Shown here one piece after another: positions 12,401-27,400 of a stretch of DNA of 64,000 nucleotides (position 1 is the first letter of the stretch; every line of letters starts with the position of its first letter). A program made the position numbers and the translations under genes. Where the stretch lies: the NCBI GenBank assembly GCA_945859605.1, contig OX243816.1:29385368-29449367 (forward strand), written 5' to 3'. Under the pieces are notes generated by a model. The model did not search any database and was not told where the DNA came from. It worked only from the letters and a program-made list of their open reading frames with translations. Source of the stretch: Lumbricus rubellus (taxonomy: Eukaryota; Annelida; Clitellata; Crassiclitellata; Lumbricidae).

Positions 12401-15400
12401 GTAACAGGATTAGAACTTGTGGCAGAGTCAATGTATTCTGTGCTCCTATAACTCGACTCTGGTTAATTGCTATTCACGTTCCAATGTTCTTCACCATAGG
12501 ATATAACTTTCCATTAGAAGCTATTTATGTGTGGAGCACTTTCGAAAGTTGTTTGTGGTGTGTCCCTTGAAACACTTTGATCCATAATGAATGAATGAAT
12601 GAATGAATGAAGATATGCAGTGCGAGACAAAAAGGCTTGATGGGCATGATATATAATCTTCTACCATTTCTCATTGGCTGACACGGCATTGATTTTGATT
12701 ACCCACTCAATAGCTTGATTTTAGGATTTTGATGTGAAATTTTTGAAGAATTTTCTTTGTTTTTTCAGGTTTATGTAAACTTTGGCTTAAAGTCATGCGT
12801 ATGTGATGTGTTTAAAAAAATTTTGTTGTTGTTTGGTGAGAGATTCTTACGTGTGAAGAGTTTCACTAGCACTGCATCTCGAGTTCGATTCATTTGTTAT
12901 TTTTATTTAATTTTCCTGAGGTGTATATGATCATTCACATGGTGAAATAATGTATGGAAGGAATGAAAATCATCTGGTCAGGTTCAGTCATAGTGAATAT
13001 GCCTTTAGAAGGGGGGGGGGACAACAAGAGCGCTGAATAATTGCTCAGTTGCAATAGCAAGCTGCTGCAAAAGCTAAACTATTTTTATTTATTATTATGA
13101 TTACTAATTCATCATGAATAAAAATATTTAGACGAGATGGGACTGCAGTGTGAGACGAGAGAGTGCTCAGTCTGACTTTTCGGTTCGTTCTCTTCTCTAT
13201 TACTTCAGCTGAATAGAAAAAATAATTCTTGTAATTGTGGCGTGATTAATGGTCGGTCCTGGTGGGTGTAGAGATATTTTTTCTTGATGCTTTATGATGG
13301 TAATAATGTGGCTGGTGATTTTTACTGTGTGCATCTGCATGCCTTGCGCACTGGGTGACACTGTGGCAGATGTATTTGCCCTCTACCATTGCGTCCAGGG
13401 TTTAATTCCTCATGTATCTTGTGAAGCTGAGCCAAGCTAGTTGTTCGTTATTCAGTTACATAGAAGACATTTAATATCACTTAAGCCTGTTGATAAAGTT
13501 CTGCAAGGATGGAATAAATATCCTTTCCACTTCGTTTCAGCATCACTCATTCTAAGATTAGCTACTTCTCGGCTGTGATGTGTAGCCACATTTTTATTTT
13601 TTAAGTAAAATACGTTGTTTGTTCTGTTGTGCAGAGTTGTTTTAATTTAAGTGTATTAAGTAAGGAACTGGCTGATGTATGAAAGTAGACTGTGGGTAAG
13701 TTCTATTATTTTGTGTGTCAGGATCCACCTAAGCACTAGATGAACCTTTTAACCCTTTAACCATTTGCCCCGAGAATATCCGCTGAAAACACGGGCTTAG
13801 CAGGAAAAATGAACAGGTAAAGGGTTAATATGATCCAGTGTGTTGCATGCAACTGTATTGACTTCAGTGATGCAATGTTATTCAAGTTGACTAAAACTAA
13901 AACTGGATTTGAGTTAACTGAACAGTTCCATTTGAGTTAACTGAGACTAAAACTGAAAAGTTTAAGACTTGAACTAAAACTAAACTTGAAAGTTGAAAAC
14001 TGAATTAATTTTCCTGTGTATTGCACAAACCGAGTGGAGAAAATATCTGAGTGATGCCAGGGTGAGAATTGCTGAGGGGGGAGTGCGGGGTTTAATAGGG
14101 TCTTTCGTATGGCCCCATCTATAGTGAAGTCTGCTTTTCACACCCCATCACCATGCAGATCATAGCCCTGCTATAGTCTTACCCCCACCCGTTATTTTTC
14201 CTGATTCTCATACTGAGTGACAATGCTAAGGATTGAAGTCGATTGTTGTTTATGAGGTTGTCTTAAAGCTGTAACCGTCTTGTATCCTCTGAGATATATG
14301 GTCGTCTATATAGATCTACATGAATGCAGGTTGTGTTAATTGTGGAACCTCTTAACACCATTCTGGTTGTCATAGAAAGTGCTTGTTGAGTTACTTCTAA
14401 CGTGCTATATATTTATATATATTTATGTATATTTATATATATTTATGTATATTTATATATATTTATATGCACATCTGGAATAATCTTGCATACGCATACT
14501 TGTGACGATTATATTCGTAGACATCTGCAGCAGTGCATAGACTTTGCTCCATAGTTGTTCAATTCCTGCTGTTGTGGTGTTGGTAATTTTTTCGAGTGGA
14601 ACCCATGCACTGGATATATGCTGCGTGGTCTATTATAGGCAGACTGTTGTTATTAAGGACACTTGATAAATGAACAGTTATACAGCCCCACACTGTGCAC
14701 AGTCGTATGTGGCAACTGAATGTGTAAATTTATATGTTGCCTGTTAAGAAACTCTCGAAGGTGCTGAAGCACGGCAATCTGGCCGATGATCTAAAGAGGT
14801 CGGATATGAGATAAGCTGGAAAACGTTTTGTGAGAGATTCTCTGCCTGTGCTGGCGCTTACATTGGCCACTTAGGTAATTGAAAAGACCTGAGTAGACAG
14901 AGACAGAGAGATAAAGAGAGAGGATAGAAGCTTGGAAGGGAGGAAAGAGAAAGGTGTTGAAGAGGCGTGCTGTGTCTATTTGCAAGTATGTGTGTTTGTA
15001 TGAGCTGGGTGGAGTTGTTGGGAGGGAAGTATGTTTTCTTATTTAACCCATCGAGACCTTTTGGCGGGAGCAGTGTGCTTCACCATGACCCCCCACCCTA
15101 CTTCTTTCCTTCCCTTCCTTCCAGACATGAGGCGAAGAGATGGAGCGAGATGGTGTGAAAAGATCAGATGAAATACCTCCATACCTCCGCAGCCAGCAAA
15201 TGCAATAAGCTTCTCCGCATTTCAAGAGTATTGTTTCCATTCGTGGTATTGGAGCGTGTGTAGATAGTCATTTGCACCAGAAATCTTAATGCTCTTGCTC
15301 ACTTAGACTCCCTAATGTTCACAGGGAATCTTTTCCTCCACCTCACCTATTCGTTAATATCTATTCTGTCACACCTCCACTATCCTTCGTCTATTTCTAC

Positions 15401-18400
15401 TCTGCACTGCCTTTCTACTTTCAATTTTGCATTCAGACATTCAACCAGCATTCGGCCAAAGATGGTACACTTTGTCAAATTCATTAAGCCTGTAAAATTA
15501 CAGATTTGCTATTTTATTGTTGAATTGTGCAGTCTTAAGCTACGGCTCCGAAGACCAGAAAAATATTGTTGGCTTGTGGGCTGGATCTTTCATATCCCTG
15601 CTTTAGGTTCAATGATGAGGAGGAGGAGGAAAGGAAGGTGGAGAGCAATTTATGAAAATAACCGTTAGAGGTAACTCTGAGACTGACCCCAAGAGTTATT
15701 CCTGAGGCTGACTGCAAGACGTTATGTTGAGCATGATTATTATTTATTGATTCTTGTTTTCATGCTAATTTGGAGTTGGACTGAAATTCATAAGTCTTTT
15801 GGATAATAGAGCGGGTTCAAATCACCATTCATATTATCGTTCATTTGGTTCGTTACCGGTGACTATTCAGCTCAACTCTGCGAGGAGCTGCATTTCTGCT
15901 TAAAAATGGCCTTTGTTGACCTGTCCGGTGATATACTGAGCCTGAGGTAATAATTGACAGTAAAAATATGAATAAAAGCCAAGATGAATGGCACAAAAAT
16001 CTGCTGATAATGGAACGGCTAGGACTGAGTTTTTCTGTAGGCTTTGTTCTCTGTGTTTGTGATGCGGCTGCTCGAGATAATGAAACAGTTTTTGTGCTGC
16101 TCCTTGTGTCTGCGGCGGGGTGTAATGCAGAATCATTTAGAATAAATTTTCATTCTGTCATAACTGTTGTGACTGCAGTTTTCTTACACTGTCAGGTCGC
16201 ATTAATCTTTTACCCGTTTGCTCCGACAATATCGGCTGAATACGGGCTAAAAATTTAAAAATGAACGGGTAAAGGGTTAAGGTGGGTGCTAAGGGTACTG
16301 CATCACCCAGACCTGCAGTTTTGAGGGGGCCTGTGCGTGGTGGACAGGTGTGTTGTCAGAGAGGACATTGGAGGGTAATCACAGCACCTGGGTCTGCATT
16401 AGCTTTAATGCAGCCCTGTCCATAGTTTAGTTTCTGAATCTTTGCTCAATTCAAACCATGGTATGTGAGCAATTATTATTGTGCCATGTATTCATAGGCA
16501 TTTATTTCACAGTGGGATAGGAATTGCTAGAGTGGTTAATGTACTGTGGTGTTAAAATGTTAATGTGCAGTGTATTAGAATAGATAACTTACATAATGAG
16601 CAATGTACAGTGGCCTTAGATGGTTAATGTTTAGTGGTTTTAAAATGCTTAATGCACAGTGTATTAGAATAGATAACTTACATAATGTGGTCATTTGGTT
16701 CTACAGTGGTTTTAGAGGAGTTAATGCACATTGGTTTTAGAATAGTTAATGCACATTGGTTTTAGAACAGTTAATGCACAGTGCTTTTAGAATAGTTAAT
16801 GCACAGTGCTTTTAGAATAGTTAATGCACAGTGCTTTTAGAATAGTTAATGCACAGTGCTTTTAGAATGGTTAATGCACAGTGCTTTTAGAATAGTTAAC
16901 GCACAGTGGTTTTAGAATAGTTAATGCACGGTGCTTTTAGAATGCACCTTGTGTATTTATTGAACTACAGTGGTTGCTGTAATTATATATTAATCATTGT
17001 GGAGTTTCATGCTTTCCTTAGCTGGTTGTGTTTTTGAACACTGCAGTAGTTGTTATGCACGTTCCTTTATCAAATTTCTAAGTCATTCTCATTTAGTTCT
17101 AATGGTTCTACTGAAGCACAGAATCATTTTGCTATTCAGCAATGAACGTTGTTTCATACGAGGATGCAAAACTGGCGATGATTTCGCAAACGAATGTAAT
17201 GTTAAACAGTGCACCTATACGCTGACATTTACGTTGCACATTTAAAAAGTAGTATGGAAATGATGATACTAGTTGAAATTAATACATGCTGTGTTGCATC
17301 AGTATGCACTTGGTAAATGATTAGTATTAAAGTAGTGTTTCATAGGAGAGAGAAAGAGAGAGAGCAGAGGTGTTCATGCATAGTATGCATACTCATGCCT
17401 GGATGTGATGTGATGTGCAGTACAAGGTTTTGAATGTATTATGATCTGAGACTCTTCTATTAAGCACCAGATGTCTTTACCTTCCCCCTCCCATCATCTT
17501 GGTCGGGTCCTTGTTGTTGTGGGTAATAATCCCTCTGGCCAGTAGTGTAGCCTGGTGGTACAGTTCATGCTTGGAGGGTGACTTGTGAATGACAAGACAA
17601 GCCTTGTTCTCATCAAGGGTTCATTTCCAAACTGACTTCTACCACCTGGTCATCACTCACTTTGCCAAGTCTCGATTCTTACTTTAAAACAGCGCATCTC
17701 TTAATAATATACTTGCTATACTAACAAACAACCACAGCAGCAGCAGCAACAATCTCTATTTGAGTGTTTTTGGGCCACCTGATTCTTTGATATCTATTAA
17801 AAGTAAAATAAAATGATAGTTGAAAAAGTTAATGGCAGTCATTCATGACTGTTTAAAAAGATGGGTCTTGAGTTGTGATCTAAAGACTCCGAAGAAGATA
17901 GCTTATTCTTTGTAAACATGATCGCAAAGGCTTTTCCACATGGGTCACTGCATTGCTGGTGAAGATATTTAAATGTTAGGATGAAGATATAAAAAATATG
18001 ATGCTCCAAAGTGAAAAAGATATCTAGCGCAAAATTACTTAGAATACATGGTTAAAAAAGGCAAGAAGTAAAAAAAACCCACAGAGGTGACCTGCATTGT
18101 TACTCAAAGCAGTGGCACTGCTGGTACTTCAGAGGTCGCTGATGAATAAATAGCCAGTGGCATTAGCCACCTATTCTATCTCTTCCGACAGCAGCAGCTG
18201 GGCAGGTCTCTCTTCCTTTTCCCTGCAGCAGCAGTGCATTTGGAGAGGACCAGGTGATGGGAGGATGGGTCTCTGCAACATATTGAGAAGGCATCAGAGC
18301 ACAACACAACCTTCTTTCGTTCCTACGCCCCCCCCCCCACACCAACAGATGCGAGAGGGAGTGGTGGGGTGGTGGGTGGTGGTGGGGTGGTGGGTGGTGG

Positions 18401-21400
18401 TATCGTTTACCTTGGATGAGATTTTGTGTGTATATGCCTTCTTTGTACAGATTTCACACAGGGGCACACAAACAGGTCCAGCTAGGTGTGGGACTAATGT
18501 TGAATTGAGTAGAGGTCAATGCTACTGGCGAATGGTCAGAAGGTGTTGACAGTAACCCGGAGGCTGGAAGGATGTTGGGGTGGTGTTCAAAGTAGATGAC
18601 TGCCAGTTCACAGAAGGAAGGTGAGGAGGAGGAGGACGAGGAGGAGCAGCAGCAGCAGCAGCAGTAGTAGTATGCTTTTCTATCCTGTGCTTTGATTGGC
18701 CATGTTACCTCCTTGCATCAAGGCATCTCTAAAGCCAAGTGTTCAACTTCACTATTTGAATATTTCATATTTCCATAATGGGATCCTTTAAAACACAGGT
18801 GTTACAACAGGGGATAATAATTGCAAAAACTTAGGTACTTGTACTAGCTGGTGTCACTTTTAGGTATGGAGTCGAAACAAATACATGTACCATTAATGTT
18901 TACAATGGAATTATATTAAAAGTACTTATTACCTTTTTTAGTCGTTAACTTCAATTTTTCGTATCGAAATTTAATCTATTATTTCATTTCGGGGGGTGTT
19001 TTCATGGCTTTCTTTCATGGTTTTTGCATCACGAACTAGAAAATGCAATAGATTTTTCCATTTCGGGGGGTGTTCAAACACCCAAAACACCCCCCTGTCT
19101 ACGGCCTTGCATGCCGGCACTCGAAAATACTTGTGGCATAATAATAATACTGGCATCTAAGTGGCTGTTATTGTGCACTTACTTCTGCTCACTCTCCTCC
19201 CATTCTCAGATATTGTCGGGTCCTCAAGGTGTAGCCTTTCCAGATGTTTGTCTCTGGCCACAAGTTAATACAACACACAGCTTGTTTGATCGATGTTCAA
19301 CTGCATGGATACATTGGATGGATTATGATTACGGTTTATGATTACGGTTTATGATTACGGATTATGATTACGGTTTATGATTACGGATTATGATTACGGT
19401 TTATGATTACGGATTATGATTACGATTTATGATTACGGATTATGATTACGGTTTATGATTACGGATTATGATTACTGTTTATGATTACGGATTATGATTA
19501 CGGATTATGATTACGGATTATGATTACGGATTACTATTTCTGTTCTTATTGAATCGTTGATTTATATTTTATACCATGTGTTTAATGTGTGTTTTATGGC
19601 AGAACTGCAGAAGTTTGATGCAGATGTTGATGGTGTTTATTGGTATAATTATGTGTGCGTATAAATATGTTCATTTGCAGCAATAATGCTGAATGATATT
19701 TAAATCGTAAATCAGGGTCTCATGCAGTTTGACCAGTTTAGTACTGGTCAGGTAGTATAATGATGTGATTATGAATGTTGTGAAATCTGTTAAAAATTTA
19801 CCACAATTATGTTAGCATAATGCAATACAATGTGAAATAGCAAATAACAATTTGCAGTCTTACCATATGTCAATCATCTTTTTGTAGCAGAACCAAAGGC
19901 AAGACGCTGCACCATTATTTGATGCATTATGACATAGGGTATATATCTAAGGCAATACAGTTTCAATAGTGCAGCATAATATGATGATGCATTGCAATAT
20001 AGGATATGTCAGGCAAAGCAAGTCTATGATGCTGCTCAACAGTGCAGCAATATACCTACGGCATGATGCATTGCAAAATAGGATACATACATGTCTAAGC
20101 CTCTAGGGCAGAGCCAGTCTTAGTGTAGTGCGGAACAATCCATCACAATTTGGTGTCTTACAATAGGTTGCAAAAGACAAAGACTGTCACATTGAGGCAG
20201 GGAGGGGAGAGAGACAGAGGTAGTGAAAAGCCTTCCCGGATTCTCTACAGAGCTGTCTTTTGGATTGGATAAGATGGAAGAGCATGCACCAAGAGAAGGT
20301 CTTGTTCATCTGTCACTGTCACATTGTCTGCATGCCCTCCGTTGGCAAGCTCATTTGTCACTTATATTTTTGCAGTGCTGCATGTGTGCAATTAAAATAT
20401 TTCTTCCTTTGTGCCTTGCAGCAAGCAAGTGCAGCTTAGCTGTCAGTCTTTGAAAGATGTGCATAGAAAAAGCTGCGCCAGTGATGCCTGTATATATGAA
20501 GGATGGCCGGCAGAGGAAATAAATTATAGTAGGGAAAGTTTGTGATGTTACTGCGTACGAATCCAGTTGCTTTTTGTTTGCAGCATTTATTTAGTCAATT
20601 TCTAGTATATTTTAGCACCACCATCAGTCCATCACATATAAAAAATCGTATGAAAAAAAACTTGGGGACTATCTCTGCACCTGACCTAAGAACCTCACAA
20701 ATGAGGAATTCTATCTCTCCATTCGACTCACGGCTTTATATATGGGTTGATTTCTCAATCTCACTCTAGCCCCACATTGAGAGCATCTCTATACACCTGA
20801 TTTAAGGACTCTACAGTGACTTATCTGAGTCAGCTGATAATATTTCTTACAGTGAAAGTTTGAACAAGCACATTAGCACATTCGTTATTAGTTAGAAGCG
20901 ATTTCGTTGCACACGTTAAGAGATCCACTGTTTGGTTTCATGTCCTGCATTTCCTGCAAGATGATCCAGTTCGCGCAGAACACATTTATTTACACCTTTT
21001 GTTAGTGTGCCGTCAAGATATTTGCTTCGAGGTCCTTAAAACGTGGTCAGTAGTCATGGTCAGTAGTCATGGTCAGTAGTCATGGTCAGTAGTCGTGGTC
21101 AAGAGCAGTTTTCACACAAATTGTTGATGCAATCCCAACACCAGTCAATTGGCAGTGTTGGATGACTTCCATTGTCCATGGTCATTTACCATTTGTTGAG
21201 CCTATTGTTCCCCAAGTGATGTGTTGTCTCCTCCCAAGCATAGTCTTGGTCTGCTTGGTTTGCCTCAAGGATGCACAATTAGCACAGAAGTTGCAGAGGT
21301 GAACGGTCTCCTCTATGTCCTCTGGTTGACCTTGCTACCACACAAGCTGTTTGTTGTTGGGTGCTGCAATGGCGGAGGGGATCCCATGATGATGCTCCCA

Positions 21401-24400
21401 TCGAACTCCTCAACATCTTGGTGGGATCAAGAATGTTGAACGTTGCTACTCGTTGTTGAAGTCAAGTGCCAGCTGAGGCAAGGGGACTTCCGTTGTTGTC
21501 CGGGGTGGGATCAAGGACCGCTGCCCCCACCACACCTGTCCCCTGTCCGGTTCATTGGTCGGGCAGCCCTTGCAACTGCAAGTCTGTTGGGTGCAGTGCA
21601 GGTGCGACACCATCAATCAGTCATTCGGGACAGCTTATAATTAGTTGGTTGGCTGGGTGACAGGCGGCTGCCTTTGAAATCACCGCCTCCCTCTGGGCCT
21701 TTATGCGTGCCTGTGAGCAGCCACGGCTGAAAGGAAGCCTACAGTGCTTGAAACGGATGGCTTGAGCGCGTAATGAGGGCTGGGTAGGGTATGCTCCTTC
21801 ACACCTCTTCTGCTATAAATTACCGTTTTGGCCAGCCCCAGGCAGACAGTCAGTCGCACATGTCGTTAATATTTATTCGCCTGCGGGCGCCTTTGCCGCC
21901 TTTGCTGCGGTGGGTGCACAGTATATTAATGAAGCGCGAAATGCTTTGTTCAAGGCTTCAAGCACTCAGCCATTGCCGTACTCTGGGGGTGCCAGTACCC
22001 GGTCTGGATGAAGAAGGAGGGCACTGCTAAGCCTGAGTTTGCCACAGCTTAGTTAAACAGATGCCATGCGCTGTTCAGTTGGTTGTGTGGAAGCCAGCCT
22101 TCATTTGTGGCTAAGCCAGCCTTCATTTGTGGCTAAGCCAGCCTTCATTTGTGGCTAAGCCAGCCTTCATTTGTGGCTAAGCCAGCCTTCATTTGTGGCT
22201 AAGCCAGCATTCATTTGTGGCTAAGCCAGCCTTCATTTGTGGCTAAGCCAGCCTTCATTTGTGGCTAAGCCAGCCTTCATTTGTGGCTAAGCCAGTGGGT
22301 GATTGGATGATGTTGTATTCAGATGCATGTTATTTGATTTTATGCAGACATAATTATAAGTGGATATCTACCCTTGAAATATATTGCATGTGTCAGGGAT
22401 TTGTCTTCTTTGCACTCAGATTTGCATAGCAGGCTAACAACCATCTCATGTGCAGCTATGCAGCAGCAGCATGTAGTAATGCCTGTTCAATTGAGCAGTT
22501 ATATGGTACCAAGCAGTACAGTGGTTTATGTACAGGGCTCGTGTCAGGCCAGAGATTCGGGGGGGGGGGTGGTCAAATCTCTACCAGGATCAGTGTTTGG
22601 TTCTGTTGACACCTTCTAAGTAGAACAAAATGTGCAGTCCATTAATCTAACCATGAGATGCAGTGACAGGTTTTGCTTATTAATTTTCTTAGTCTCTGTG
22701 TTTAGTCAGTCCTCTCCTGTTCGTTCTGATCATCAAAATACTGTTTACAGAACTTTAGTACACTGGTTAGTTATTATAGTTGAATTAGAGGTCTATGTGC
22801 ACCCATAGTCAATGAATTTCAAAGTAGATAGACCCCAAAGTTGCCACTGTGTTTGTGGCAGAGCTGGATGACTATGTTTGCAACTTTATACTGTGCACTG
22901 TTCTGAGAAAACTGCTTAGTGACACTGCCAGGCAGACAGGAGAGGAGAGTAGCGGTTAAGAGCATAGAGCCCTTGAAGCAGACTAAGTAGGGGCTGTGTA
23001 GGATTTATTAGCTACACAACTGAACCACAGAATGGGTGCACTGCTGGAGCCCTGTCTGTCTGTCTCTGTTAAGGGTGTCTGTCTTTCTGCTAGTGTCAAC
23101 AGGTATATACTGTTAGAGATGTCTATTGGAAACCATCTTTGTTTCCAGATATCTGCTTGTGTCTCTTTCTATCTCCTCTGCCTTCTGTGTCTGTTTCTGT
23201 ATGCTGAGTTCTGTAACGTTGTGTACAGTCTGTAGCACTTTCGACAGAGACCTGTTTTCTGTAGTTTACTGCCCTTCCAACAGGTCCTTGAGAATCACTG
23301 TGCAGAAATGTTCTGTGGCAATTATATATAAATACAAGGATCGCGTGCAATTGTGCATCTTGCAAAGAATTCCACTTGAAGCTTAAGAACAGTCTTGGAA
23401 GGCCATTGTTGCCAACCATAGCAGCGCAATTAGTACTACATTTGAGGCAACATGCATTGATTCTGCCTAAGCTTTCTTCACTTGACCCCAAGCTGTATAC
23501 ACTCTGGTTCATGTGATTCTGTTCTTAGACGGGAATTCCGAAATGTGTTTAGCCCTTGGTGCATGGCTTAGTGCAATTGATGAGAGTCTGAATAAAATTT
23601 GTTCAAACATAAATTTATCCTGCTAAAGAGATAAATTGCAGTGGGAATTGTGGAGGGCTCTGTTGGCAGACATCAATATGGCTGCTATTAGGGCACATAC
23701 TAGTAGTGTTCCTAACTGAGCTTTGTGTTTGCAAAGTGGTTGATTTGATGGATAACTCTGATTGCAGTTTTATGATTTGAACTTTCGTCTGTTTTGGCAG
23801 AAATCTGAGCGATAATCCGGTGGACGAGGTTAACTGCAGCGTCTTTCAACAGTTGCCAAAGTTAACGGGACTGTAAGTAGAACAATGCTATTCATGTCTC
23901 TATTCAAGTGCTCTATGCTTTTAAGACTTTCAGCAGTGCATATTTCTCTCAATAAATTAGAACCTTGACTTTTTAGGCGCAGAATAAATCTAGAGTTTAA
24001 CAGAGTTTGCGATTGCTTAACGCAATTTTTCATTTGGAACTCCAAGAAATGTATTTCATTTTGGAGAGTCGTTATTCTAATCTCAAAGTCTACGTTGCTT
24101 CCTAATAAAGTGTGGTTCAACTGTGCTTCCATAGGATGTCTTTGCAATCCAGAAAATGGTGAATGATGCGTTAGTTATTGTTCTAACTGCATTTGGTTGT
24201 TTCCAGATATATATGGAACATTGGTTTAAAGCTTGATTGATGCAAATTGAGATGTATTTTTTGTCTTCATTCTTTTAATTCTTTTTCTGTGGTTTTTCAC
24301 ACAACAAATGACTTGCGACTGTGCTTTGTTGACCTGTCTTGTAATTCTAATGGACTGAATAGACAAGATCCTATCTTGCTTTGTAGGCTGTCAGAAAAGT

Positions 24401-27400
24401 TAGATTAGCCACACAGATAGCGCCTTTATGGGTGACTGCATTGTTCATGGGCATTGACACACATTGGGCTGATGTGGTGGAGGCGCTGGTGCATGTCTGC
24501 CGTAAGGGCGCCTGCATTTGTGACACAAGCCATGGTGCTCTTCTGTACAGTACGTATATGGATGGAAGGAGAAAAGCGTGACCAGTACACATTGTACAGA
24601 TTTACGACTTTGCAAACGGATGGGTGCAAACCTCGTTGGCTGCATCTGTACATTAAGTTTATTGTCCATTCACTAGTTATTCAGGAGTTTGTAAATGCGG
24701 GCACATTTTATGCCGAAATCTGTGGAATTCACATGAAGTTCTTGGGCATGATAGGCACAATGAGTTGTGCTAAGAGTCTGTAATGTAGAGACCATTGCTG
24801 TTTGACAGCATTTGATGCAATGCACTTCATAGGAGATTGTTAGGGAAAAGAAACAAACATGGACCAAGATAACATTAGATAGACAATAGTATAATTGAAC
24901 TTCATAGATCATAGACAATATAATTGAGGACATAACTTCACATCTACGAAAACTAAAGGAAACCAGAACTTTCTTAGAAAATCTGAGTTCTACAGTAACT
25001 GTACTCTGGTTTAGTACGCCACCTATGTTTTGCCACTGTCGTGGCTTCCAACAACAGCGTTATATTCATGTAAGCATATATATAATTATATATAGCAGAG
25101 CTGGAAAAGTTGCAAGGAACAGTGAGTGTATTATGCAGCAGCTAGACTGCTTGCTAGTCTGACCTTTTATGTGAATGCAAATGAATTGTGATTGACTGTA
25201 GTCCGCTGTCCATAAGGTCTGTGCTTAATTAAAATGCAGTTTGTCTGAATATTTGTTTTCGCTGTAACCATGGTCTATTGGTTCACAAACTAACTTAGGT
25301 CGTCAGTTGCTTTATTAAGCAAGCAATGACTTGCCTAGTTAGTACTGGTAATTGGATGGGTGATCATCCATGAAATGCGAGGCCATCACATGCGGACTCA
25401 GTCCGTTGCCTCTGGGGTCAGTAGATGAGTACCAATGTGATAGAGTGAGTGAGGGGTAAAAATAATGTCCTGTACTTGAATAGATTTGGTCATGTCAGCA
25501 CCTAAGGTGACAAAGGATCCATAACCTTTGAGTTTGACCTTGGGACCATGCTTATGAGTAGTTTCCATAGATATACGCCTGAACAGTTTGAGGCATGTCT
25601 GTACGGGTTTGTTTAAATATAATAGGGAGAAATGAGCTCATACTTTATTATTATTATTATTTTTCCCTCAGGAGTCTAAAAAAATTATGCTAGAAGGTAA
25701 TGCTGAATATCTGGAAATTCAGGCCTCGTCCTCCGCAGCACTAGTGCTTGGTCTCTAACACAATGACCATCTTAGGACAGGCTGGAAGGTGTAGGTTTCG
25801 ATGCGTGACCAACCATCTACTGTGTTCCACAATTAATAATTATTAATGGTGGCTTTTGATTTGTTTTGGTGTGTGTAAGGGTTTCTAGAAAGATATTGAT
25901 GCTAGTTCCACACAATTTTTAGAGAGTAAGGTCAAAAGGGAGTTGGCTGTTGTCCAATTTCTCCTGAAAAATCTTGGTTTATGATGTTTTGACGCATGTT
26001 TTTGGTTGTGTTGCAGGAAGTTGGGTCACTGTCGTCTTGCAAAGTTTCCGTATTGTGATGTGGCATTGAATATTTCTCATCTGTCTCTGTAAGTATTGCA
26101 TTATTTTTTCCAACCTTTTGACACCTTTTTGTCACCATTGGCCACCAAGAAGAAAATTTAATTATTCTTGAAGCCAAAGGCTGCACTGGTCAGTAAACTC
26201 AAAAGCAGCAACTAAAATTAATTGAAAATTAATAATTGTATTAAAATTTGTCATGCACGAACACGTTAACATGCAGATACATATTGCACATTGCTGCTTA
26301 TTGAACCATGGTAGTACAGTACATGTAGTGACCATATTTTTATTATCTCTGTTTGTCAGATCTTATTGACTACTTTTCTTCTACTACCACCAACGACTGT
26401 ACCACCCATTTTAGAACCAATTCTTTTTCAATATTCTGCTTCACTGATTATGTCCACACAACGCCACCGCCACCATTCAACCAGCGTTCATAATCTTTTC
26501 CTTGGGCATTTTCCATTGAAGCATTCCAGTGCCATTGACCTTCTTTTCCCCCATTCAGTCGGTTGCCCCATGCGCTGACCGGGTGAGCCGACGAACGAAC
26601 GAACGTGGTGGTCGAAACGTGCCGCGTTCTATGGTCAGTTTTAATTAAAGCAAATAGCGTGCGCGACTGTCCAATCGTCTGCGCAAACAGAAGCCGCGTC
26701 TCGTCCATAATCGAGACAATTTTGTTTTGCTTTGTTTGCTCGTTCGCTCGACTATTTCCTCGGCATTGTTGCCGTCAGAACCATTTTGCGACATGCCGAA
26801 CCCGGTTCTGGGGTGGGGTTGGGGGAGGGTGGGGCACTCTCGAAGGGGTGACGACCCGCTCATTTTTGGAGACGTCAGTGTATCGGTTCGAAGTGTGGGA
26901 AGACGGGAGAGGAGTCTTTGTTATTGGCGTCTGGTCCAACTCATTTCATTGGGGGCTTTGATGTCAAAGGCCTTCGCCTCCGAGAAGGAGAACGAGGAGG
27001 AGGATGCAATGAGATGGATTCAACGAGGAACCAGTGTGTCAACACAAACCGTAACACGCGCGCCCGTCCATAAATTGAGTGCGAATTTATTTTCCCGATG
27101 CATCGGCTCCTCTTCATCGACTTTTCTCTCCCGCTCTGTGCGCTCCGCTTGTTAGCTGTTTATCGTTATTAATAGTAATATGGATAATATTATTCATCGG
27201 CATTTACTATTTAATTTTTTTATTAATAACTGCTGCTGCTGCTAAGATATGATAATTGTAGTAAATAATATTGATGTTAATGATGATTGCTATAATGATA
27301 TTGTAAATTTTATAAAGATAGTTGTTATTACTTGCATTGTTCTGATTCACTTATATGTGATTTCGTTCACAACTTGAGTTGTATGTTCAGAAATTCTGCT

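Larger units (their letters stand above)
7984..23800 (+). other. LRIG intron 2, a 15.8 kb repeat-rich intron
   Basis: The largest intron of the gene, between LRR1 and LRR2 exons. It contains at least nine tandem arrays, two TTAA-bounded MITEs (13749-13827, 16202-16280), a second copy of the hAT-like MITE (14058-14215), a long pyrimidine tract (about 10370-10810) and GC-richer blocks near 10.8-11.6 and 21.2-22.0 kb. I saw no convincing nested gene or missing LRR exon: the protein is already full length without one. Confidence 0.7.

Noticed and set aside
26605..27155. Overlapping 118- and 142-codon + strand frames in the CpG-rich block
   Set aside because: No conserved domain. The frames overlap each other and lack splice consistency with LRIG. 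CpG richness reduces stop codons.
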